A stretch of DNA of 64,000 nucleotides from Fulvia fulva (lineage: Eukaryota > Ascomycota > Dothideomycetes > Mycosphaerellales > Mycosphaerellaceae). Numbering within the stretch: position 1 is the first letter of the stretch; the number at the start of each line of letters is the position of its first letter. This document shows positions 54,246-64,000 of this stretch, one piece after another. The stretch covers positions 2,480,001-2,544,000 of the forward strand of contig NC_063020.1 in NCBI RefSeq assembly GCF_020509005.1, given 5' to 3'. A program made the position numbers and the translations under genes. Below the pieces are notes generated by a model. It made no database searches and was not told where the DNA came from. It saw only the letters and a program-made list of their open reading frames with translations.

Positions 54246-55287
54246 GTATCATGACAATGGGTGGGGCACAGGATAGATATCAGAGACATGCCTTCGGCGC
54301 ATACGGTGGCTTGTTCGCGGCAGACAGCAAAAGCGATTGAGATGGCGTCGAGAGTGTGTGTTAGCGAGCATTGTCAAGTTGAATGAATCAGAGTGAAAGA
54401 AGCCGCCGTCCAGGCAGGAGCACAACGATCGATGAGCCCGCCACGAGCCTGAACCTGCACTCTAGCCGACTACGCACCTTACTTCGCCATTGTGTGTACG
54501 CGCAAGGCGGTCTGCACAGCCATCAAGATGACAGCCATTCCGACCGCCGATTTAGCTCGATCTCGCTGCGGCACTGATGAAGTAGTTCTACAGCTCCACA
54601 CGCATGGCTCGGCGATACCAAGCTCCAACCTGGAACACACAGATCTGCAATGCATCTGCTGATCAACCACGGTTACAAGTTTCGCAGCACCTCACGACAC
54701 CACGTCAGCGCGTCGTGGAAGAGTCGGATAGGCTAGAAGGCTCCTTGAAAAGGATGCCACGCCCCGGCGACCGCCCTCCGCGGACCATTTGCGCTGGGCG
54801 AATCCCTCATGTTTTACACACTTGCTGACATCATCTTACCACCGTTAGACAGTGCTTCGCCAAAGTATCTTGCTATTCGGTCATGTTTCTTCGATGACAA
54901 CGTGCTTCCAGTGGTTGGACATCCATGACTGCCGTCTTGGAAACGGGTATTGTGGGCAGGAAGATGCAACGACAGCCACTGCTGCACCGCTACATCCGCG
55001 AGCTTCTTGCCAGTGCAGCGGAACAGACTTGCTTAGATGGCATGCAGGTAGGTATGTTAAGCAGTCGCGGTCGCGCGTTGCTTGGGGCTTCTTGTTGCTT
55101 CATGCTTTCCTTGGTCGTGGTGTTTCCTGCCTAGAGTGAGCGACTGCCGCAAGAGTACCTATTCGCGCGAAACCAATCGACGAACCGAGCGATCACCACG
55201 ACACACACAAAGATATAGCAATATCCATCACTTGGCGACCTAGCGCGGCGAAGCAAGAGCGATTTCAACAGGCGCGCGAGAACGATC
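54246..55287. other. intergenic region
   Basis: Coatomer 3' region and GT32 promoter. Small frames only; no recognisable feature. Confidence 0.5.
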
Positions 55288-56388
55288 ATGCGACCCAAGA
55301 CCATCGCTTTCGCCACCACGACGCTGGTTGCAACAGTGACCTTCTTCACCCGACATCATCTCCACGTCCTATACGAGCTCGGACACCAGTACTCAACGTT
55401 CGCAACATATCTCAAGAACCACCCAGACACGCTCTTCCGCTATCCAAACGAGCCCGGTCAGACACTCAGTCCCGATCTCTACGACGCCTTCCTCCCAGAG
55501 CCAGTTCCCAAGATCATCCACCAAATCTACCTGACGAACGGCCGCCCAATCGCCAATTTAACCAAGTACGAAGCACAAATCGAAAGCTGCAAACACTTCC
55601 ACCCGGAATGGAACCACAAAATATGGACAGACGAACCCGCTACCGCTTTCATCGCGGAACACTATCCAGATCTCGCACCCCACTACAACTCCTACAACCA
55701 GAACATCCAGCGCGCTAATGTCCTTCGCATCGCCTTGCTTCACCACTACGGCGGCGTCTTCTTCGATCTCGACATCACCTGTCGAAGCTCTCTCGCCGCT
55801 CCTCTGGACCCCAGCACGCCAAACTCGGCATTGACGCATCTCCCACTACTTACACCAGGCGCCTCACCGGCTGGGGTCAACAATGCCTTCATCCTCGCTC
55901 AGAAAGGACACTCTTTCCTCAAACATCTCCTCGATCGCGCCCCAGCTAGAGATCTCTGGTGGCCGATTCCGTATGCGCACAATATGTTCAGCACGGGCTG
56001 TGAGTTCTTCTCAGATGCGTGGATGTCATACCAAAAAGTCAAGGCACCGGAGAAAGGAAACAGAACCTTCATCCTAGCAGACCAACAAGGCAGGTTGGAA
56101 CCTTTCATGCTCAAAGGCAAAGTCGTAACTCCTCTCCTCGAACACGGCGGAGAATCGAGTTGGCATCGGTGGGATAAGCGGCTCATCTTCTCGCTCAAGT
56201 ACATTTTCGTCGATTGGCCGGTTGTGGGGTGGGGTGGAGTTTTGGTTGGGGTGGGTTTGATGTGGGTTGTGGGGAGGCTGGTGAGAGGTTCTGGGTCTGG
56301 GAAGAGGAGACGGTCGAGAGTTTTGTTTAGGGCGAGTATGGATAAGACGGGGCTGGTGGAGCTTGAGGATGGACGGTCGAGGGATTGA
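55288..56388 (+). CDS. GT32-family glycosyltransferase
   Basis: Intronless, 366 residues. An N-terminal signal anchor (IAFATTTLVATVTFF) makes it a type II Golgi protein, and a second hydrophobic stretch near 312-332 (GWGGVLVGVGLMWVVG) precedes a basic tail. The catalytic domain has the GT32 opening VPKIIHQIYLTNGRP, the QRANVLRIALLHHYGG segment and the DXD motif DLD at 160-162, which binds nucleotide-sugar with manganese. The C-terminal hydrophobic helix is like that of SUR1/CSG1-type mannosyl-inositol-phosphoceramide synthases, so mannose transfer to a sphingolipid is likelier than to protein; an Och1-like role is the alternative. Confidence 0.82.
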   Translation: MRPKTIAFATTTLVATVTFFTRHHLHVLYELGHQYSTFATYLKNHPDTLFRYPNEPGQTLSPDLYDAFLPEPVPKIIHQIYLTNGRPIANLTKYEAQIESCKHFHPEWNHKIWTDEPATAFIAEHYPDLAPHYNSYNQNIQRANVLRIALLHHYGGVFFDLDITCRSSLAAPLDPSTPNSALTHLPLLTPGASPAGVNNAFILAQKGHSFLKHLLDRAPARDLWWPIPYAHNMFSTGCEFFSDAWMSYQKVKAPEKGNRTFILADQQGRLEPFMLKGKVVTPLLEHGGESSWHRWDKRLIFSLKYIFVDWPVVGWGGVLVGVGLMWVVGRLVRGSGSGKRRRSRVLFRASMDKTGLVELEDGRSRD

Positions 56389-56936
56389 GGGGGTGAGGGG
56401 GTGTTCTTCTTGTCGGGCTTTGGGATTAGATGGCAAGGCGTGTGGTGCTTTGGTGATACCCTTGGTTTCGATGAGTCTGGAGGGGAGGGTTTGGTACCTA
56501 AGATATGTGATAATGACTCTTCCTGGACATCGTTGAAGATCTCGTGATATCCCGCCCGTCTACCAGCGATATCTCTAACAGTGAGTCAGGATTCCCTAGT
56601 CGAGGTGCACTAGTGAAGCAAAAACAAAAAAAACAATCACCCTTGGCAGAATGATGAAGAGCGGAAGAGGTCCAGGCCCGATGCAATTTCACATCGAGAG
56701 TCGGGCTGTCCGTTCCTTCCACAGGTGGACTACACCATTGTGTCAAGGGCGACTGTCGGGGGTCATGCAAATTCTGTGCAATTATATAGCTGAGCATGCA
56801 GGAGCAACATGTGAGCGTCAACATGTGAGCTTGGTCTGATAGCGTGACCGACCTACGAGCATGTGACAGAGCAACGTGGGCGCATGTCAGCTTGTGAAGG
56901 AATATACCCATTTAGAATACCGGTTCATTTGACAGT
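56389..56936. other. intergenic region
   Basis: GT32 3' region. Contains an A-rich run at about 56621-56632 and no gene. Confidence 0.45.
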
Positions 56937-57068
56937 CCTCGTTGGTGTAACGGTACAGCGCTACTTTGGCGTATGTGAGTATCTGCATCCATCACTGTTT
57001 GATGTCTCCCGATCGGGCATCCTGTAAGGTGATGGTTCGCACTCGGTGCCGTTGTACCAGCGAAGAAT
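56937..57068 (+). tRNA. tRNA-like remnant with A-box and B-box words
   Basis: The start TCCTCGTTGGTGTAACGGT matches the acceptor and D-arm of fungal tRNA-Glu-type genes and contains an A-box. A B-box-like word (ggttcgcactc) lies about 85 bases on, and CGAAGA near 57062 could pair with the first bases with one mismatch. The anticodon arm and T-stem do not fold properly, even if an intron of about 55 bases is assumed. It is most likely a decayed tRNA or a tRNA-derived repeat head. Confidence 0.25.
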
Positions 57069-57328
57069 GTTTTGCTCCGTGGCTATACATAGTCGTATAT
57101 CACTATCGCGTATCGAGGCTGAAGCTTGCTATCAATGGGAAGTGACGGTGAACGCAAATGATTCTGGTTAAGATACTAAGATATTATATTCAAAGTTAGC
57201 TTTGCGACAGTCAAAGCCAATTCATTCATACGCTGGCATTCTGGTCGTCCCGTTACGTTCCCCAAGACTCGGCCTTCGAGCTGTCCGACTGTTGAGAGCA
57301 GCAGTCGACATGATGACGAGGATCTCGC
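57069..57328. other. 3' region of the CCCH gene
   Basis: No feature recognised; AT-rich patch near 57170-57200. Confidence 0.4.
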
Positions 57329-59022
57329 CTAGATGTACTCCTCAGACCCATCCTCATACCATCTGCTTGCAGGCGTCAGGTCCATGCCATGCGTATCCGT
57401 AAATCTGCATCCTCGTGCAGTACAGCCGGTCTGGAACTTGCAGTGATGCCCAAGGTAACAGTCAATCTTCTCGCAGTGGACACCTTGTGCACACTTGAGA
57501 CCACGCGACTTGTGCTTCAGAATCAAAAGCTCGCCTTGAGTCAGCTTGGAGCCGTGCTTGAAGGTGCAGTAGGGGTTCTGGCAGTTTCCGTTCAGGTGAT
57601 ATTGGTTGCAAAGATTGGTTCCAGCTGCATGCACCTTCTCGTCGAAGCTTCTGACCGACTCAACGTCGAACTTGTCAAGAGGATCATCAATGCGTTGGCC
57701 GTCAGCATTCAAGAGGATGTACTTCATCTTCTTGGATTTCTTGGGCGCGATGCTGATGGTCTCGAATCCGTCCTCCACACCATTTTTGCCGACGGCAGCC
57801 CAGGAGTTCGGCGAAGCGGTTGACGAACGGTCTTCCTCGGAGCGTACTGGACTTGGCTCCTTCGCAAAGCTGGGGGCGAATGATGTAGCGGGGGAGTGCA
57901 TTGTCGGCGCTTTGCGAATCGGCAAGGTCATACTGGGGGCGCCGGCCTTGGGGATATCGCGCTCTCTGAAGACATTTTCGACCTTCATGCGCTTCAAACC
58001 AAGACTCGAAAATCCTGGCTCAGCAGGTCTGGTCTCGATAAGAGTTAAACGAGCCGCATTTGCAGCGTCACCGCTGTAAGGTGCTAGGTCCTGTGAGACA
58101 TGTTAGACACGTCTGGCAACGTTGCTAGACGTTGGGGTCATACTCACATTGAGGTAGCCATTGTCGTGGCATGGTCCGAAAAAGACATGTCTACACTGAG
58201 CAAGGGGCATGTAAAGGCGAAGACTCTCTCTAATCTTATGGTCGGCCCGTTCTTTGCCTCGACCGACATCAATGAAGTTGAAGAGTGGTCGAGCGGCACC
58301 AAAGCCGCGGCCAAACTCTGCCAGATAAGCCATCGTCGAGGTGATTCCGGACGCTGATAGAGCAGTTGATAGGTCTGGCAAATTTAATACGACATGGACG
58401 ACGCTGTGGTGTGTTAGTGATGCCCAGGTGAGTTGTGCGTGCATAAGGAACTCACAGGCTCCAGTCGGACACATTCGCATCGGGGTATATCTCCTTAAGG
58501 TACTTCTGAATCTGCGCGTGGAGCAGATGCGCTGCTTCGGCGCCGCCGTCTTTACCTTTCTGCAATACTGAAAACTTGTTAGCCATGCTTGGCAGAGCTG
58601 TACACCGAGATCACATACGAGCGTCTTGGAAGATGGCTGTGAGAAGATACATGTCAGCTCGAGTCCTTTGATACACGACTGCGACTTGACTCACCGCCAT
58701 CGCCGTCAATTAGTACCATAGCGAAATTGTTAGATCCCTACAACTGGTGTCAGTACGAGTCTGAAGCGAGATGGTGAACGGCGCAGCTCACCATGGCCTG
58801 CTTCTGCTGAACCAAGCTCATCTCCAGATCCTTGGCTTTGCTCTGATGCATACGTCTCGAGGAGACCTCATTCTCGTAGTCGTCGCTAAGACGTTCATGT
58901 TTCTTCTTAAGGTCCTCGTAGGCTTTAATAAGTTCTTCCACTAGAGCGTTGCGGTCGTCGTCAGATTTTCGGAAAGCTTCAAGCCTCGAGGCGTAGGATG
59001 AGGTGCTGATGCTGCCGTTCAT
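57329..59022 (-). CDS. CCCH zinc-finger protein (fungal DNA/RNA-binding family)
   Basis: Six exons: 59022-58792, 58737-58695, 58636-58619, 58567-58456, 58403-58148 and 58090-57329, giving 396 residues. The third exon is only 18 nt. All introns (51-58 bp) have GT/AG ends and each join keeps the family pattern. An N-terminal coiled coil (about 25-75, LIKAYEDLKKKHERLSDDYE) is followed by NFAMVLIDGDGAIFQDALLQ and a PIN/NYN-like domain (VVHVVLNLPDLSTALSASG, MAYLAEFGRGF). The C-terminus has three CCCH fingers: Cys304/313/318-His322, Cys343/349/354-His358 and Cys360/366/371-His377. Orthologues are annotated as CCCH zinc-finger DNA-binding proteins in other ascomycetes; RNA binding is as plausible. 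An upstream ATG at 59157 is in another context and less likely. Confidence 0.85.
58619..58636 (-). other. 18-nt micro-exon of the CCCH gene
   Basis: Flanked by a CACAG acceptor and a GTATGT donor. It supplies the residues AIFQDA and keeps phase 1 on both sides, so skipping it would remove six residues without a frameshift. Confidence 0.8.
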
Positions 59023-59316
59023 AGCGGCGGCAGGCAGTGTCGAGGTGAGGTGATCCGTGTAGTATTCTAGACGTGGGAGAAGGTGCCATGTCGACTTTGC
59101 GGAGGCAGCCGCGACAAACGAAGGTTTCGGGATCGGCTGAAGTTGTCTGGGCGTCAATCAATTGATATAGTGCCTTGTAGAGGAATTGAGACACGACTTG
59201 CGACAAGACGCGAAAACTTCGAGACACCGCCTTACTACTTTAGTAAGAAAACTACTTTAGTAAGAGAAGTGTGTTAGACAGGACGCAGTCAAAGGGTGTG
59301 AAAGAGCGTGACTTTA

Positions 59317-59603
59317 CAGTCCTGGGCATAGTTTTTACAACCCCTGTTCTTCCACCTTTCCTCATTAGGAAGGATGTATCCACTGCTTGGCGTAGCTCAC
59401 CACCTGGTGTGTCCTCCATTGTTGGCTATTACTGCCTCGCAGCGTTCTCGCATACTCTTGCATATACGTTGTATGTCCTCAGGTGTGAGCTTGGCCCATT
59501 CTTGATAGTGAGATTGAAGGTAGCAACACCTTCTGAGATGGACATGGATAGCCGGAAGGGGTTGGCGTAAATACAGGGATTGTAAAAACTATGCCCAGGA
59601 CTG
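59317..59603 (-). mobile_element. Tc1/mariner deletion derivative (MITE-like)
   Basis: A 287-bp element flanked by TA on both sides (59315-59316 and 59604-59605). Its ends are perfect inverted repeats of 24 bp starting CAGTCCTGGGCATAG, and similarity continues for a few more bases with one mismatch. Inside, the minus strand still encodes the last part of a Tc1/mariner DDE transposase: EWAKLTPEDIQRICKSM, then RCEAVIANNGGHTRW and a stop. The catalytic domain is deleted, so it can only move with help from a full copy elsewhere. It has suffered little RIP and may be recent. Confidence 0.9.
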
Positions 59604-60164
59604 TATGCTCTGCGAAACAGAAGCAAAGCTAGTCCGCTTTTGGCAACTGAATATATAAAACTGTATAGTTAACTAAAGTTATAGTTAGTATAACTTATAA
59701 CTAAGTTATAGTTATAGATAGTCATATTATATTACATATATACACGTAGCAGGTGTTTTGCGAAAAGCTTCAAGAATGCATTGCTCAACAACGCATAGTG
59801 GCAGCGATGTTCCTTTGATAGCATGCCATCGCTTGAGAACAGCCTTCCAATCACCAGTCGCTCCCATTAGTACGTTTTCCAAGGCAGCAGCCAAATTCAA
59901 GGATTGTGGCACGGGAGTATTGTGCCCAGGGCTTGAGTGCGAAAGCTTTCGTTATTTTGACGCCTTTTGACAGCGCTCAAGCGTGCAGAGTTTCTCAAGC
60001 AAGTCCATCGCTTGCTTCGCTCCAGAGAGTATGGTATATAGCGCCCCCATCTATCGTATGACCAAAGGAAAACCTCTTCGTAACGCACTCTTCATAGCTG
60101 TGCCCGAGCTCTTCCATTTCTTCTCCACCTCGCACGAACCACCTCTGTCACGCCTCCTCATCAT
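59604..60164. other. intergenic region with an AT-rich RIP-like patch
   Basis: From about 59650 to 59745 the sequence is almost only A/T with repeated taactaagttatagtta-type words, like a short RIP-ruined repeat relic. The rest has no feature. Confidence 0.5.
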
Positions 60165-61489
60165 CTATTGCCCAGTCTTGCCAGCCCATTGCTTGTATGC
60201 ATCGGTTGTGAGCTTGCTTGGGTCGTATGCTGCTGGCACGTAGCCACTTTGGCTAGCGCCGCCCACTAATGCGAAGAAAGTGATGAGGATTAAAGCGAAT
60301 ACAAGCAGCTTCCTGAGTGCTGGATGTCGGACACCGTAGTCTGCCCAGGCGCGCTGCGCTTGTCCTGCGTGTTCCTTGAGCTTCTCACCACCGAGCTTGT
60401 AGTAGACGAGTCCCCCAAGTGCGATCGAGTAACCGAATGCCTGGATGCCGGAGACTGGGTCTTGGAAGATGACCATCGATGCCACGACGAGGAGAATATC
60501 CTTCAGAACACCCGAGAGAGTCATGACGAGGGAGGATGTCTTGCCGATCTAAGGTGGAGGTATGATTAGCGCCGCTCATTACCACGCAGACTGTGTTAAG
60601 ACTTACCAGGAACACTACCGAGACGTTCAAGAGGAACGCAATCATGGCGTTCACAAGCAGAGTAATGTAGCCGACCTTCTCGATATCTGCCAAGCTCATC
60701 TTTGGCACTTCAACGAGCAGCGCGACAATGCCATTCATGATAGCACAAGCCGGAGCGAAGTAGTAGAGCGAGACAAGCGGGTCCATCTTGAACTCAGCGC
60801 TAGAAAGTAATCGCTGTACCATGACCAGACGGGTTGCCTCGAAGATGATACCTCCAACCTGGAAGAGAAATCCGGTCAAGACAAACTTGATCTCGCCGTA
60901 GGATGCAATGATGACACCGATCACGATGAAGGAAACGTTGCCGAGTGTCTTCAAGTTTGGAGGCGCAACACCGAAGATCCAGGATGCGATGAGTACAGCG
61001 ACTGGTGTGGTAGCCTGTGGAGGGTCAGCTCATTACCCAATGCTTACACTTGTTTCCTGGACGTACCTTCAACATCTGAATGAAGCTGACAGACAGGTAC
61101 AAGTATGTCAAGTTACCACAGATCAAGCTCAGCGAGAACATGAGACCGATTGGCATGATCGCCCTCAGGTAAATCTTGCCAGTCATTGGGACCTTCTTAC
61201 GTCCATCCAGCGTCTTCGTCGTTCGTGCCAAGATCTGGGTCATGAGTGTCGCAAATGCCAAATGCCATGTTGTAAGCACGATTGGGTATCTGAAGCCTGC
61301 CGTGTCTAGGATCCACTTGTTGAAGATGATGACACTGGACGAGAGCGAGATCCATGTTGCGATGTAGAATGCCGGGTGCAGTCCTGCCTTCGCGGGCTCT
61401 GGTTGCTTCGTTTCCGGGTTGACTGTAGGCAGTACAGGCTCTTGGGTGTCCCGTGGCTGCTCGCCAGATTGTCTCTCCTTCTCGTTCAT
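60165..61489 (-). CDS. triose-phosphate/nucleotide-sugar transporter family protein
   Basis: Exons 61489-61067, 61014-60607 and 60548-60165 (introns 52 and 58 bp) give 404 residues. About ten membrane helices are expected. The TPT/DMT family is shown by FYIATWISLSSSVIIFNKWI, PIVLTTWHLAFATLMTQIL, SVSFIQMLKATTPVAVLIAS and GKTSSLVMTLSGVLKDILLV. Members with this start and the SFIQMLK motif sit in Golgi or ER membranes and exchange nucleotide sugars for nucleotide monophosphates, or have unknown cargo. The cytosolic N-terminus (1-40) is hydrophilic. It starts 754 bp from, and divergent to, the UDP-galactopyranose mutase gene. Confidence 0.9.

Positions 61490-64000
<2,511 letters not shown>

Overview
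The window is a piece of a filamentous ascomycete chromosome, most likely a Dothideomycete (the class is an inference from the gene content and style; no rDNA or marker gene fixes it). Evidence: short introns of about 45-85 bp with GT/AG ends and CTAAC-type branch sites, fungus-specific families (deuterolysin, fungal CCCH protein, UDP-galactopyranose mutase, Sld2), and transposons in which almost every CA/TG has become TA, the signature of repeat-induced point mutation (RIP).

Bases 1-10,100 are a nested transposon island. The oldest layer is a RIP-ruined Ty3/gypsy-type gag on the minus strand. A complete Ty1/copia element (945-9211, minus strand, two LTRs, 5-bp target duplication CTAGG, half-tRNA primer site) sits inside it and is also RIP-ruined. 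A much less mutated 2.8-kb insert (2339-5117) with one 19-bp target duplication sits inside the copia reverse transcriptase. Its 3' part is a 5'-truncated non-LTR (Tad1-like) LINE; its 5' kilobase is unrelated to the LINE, so it looks like a template-switch chimera.

From 10.1 kb on the sequence is ordinary gene-rich euchromatin. In order: Sld2 replication factor; zinc alcohol dehydrogenase; acyl-CoA synthetase; secreted NTF2-like protein; a gene-poor 2.4 kb; a small protein of unknown function; secreted deuterolysin; an unknown protein; Ist1; a P-loop sulfotransferase-like protein; a six-cysteine small secreted protein; an SDR oxidoreductase divergent from the PC4/Sub1 coactivator; an aquaporin with a frameshift near its 3' end; a tandem array of three small RING proteins (the middle one dead); an MCT-like MFS transporter; a sugar-type MFS transporter; three divergent tandem paralogues of unknown function; a HELAH metalloprotein; an F-box protein; a secreted cupin; an acidic nuclear-type protein; coatomer alpha; a GT32 glycosyltransferase; a tRNA-like remnant; a six-exon CCCH zinc-finger gene with an 18-nt micro-exon; a Tc1/mariner deletion derivative; a TPT/nucleotide-sugar transporter; and UDP-galactopyranose mutase, cut by the window end.

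Functionally the window mixes core cell biology (replication, COPI and ESCRT traffic, transcription, glycosylation) with genes facing the environment (secreted protease, cupin, NTF2-like and small cysteine-rich proteins, transporters). The nucleotide-sugar-type transporter and the mutase are divergent neighbours (starts about 750 bp apart), and galactofuranose addition needs both kinds of activity, but a joint role is only a suggestion. Most gene models below were spliced by hand, using reading-frame continuity and family resemblance recalled from general knowledge; no database search was run.
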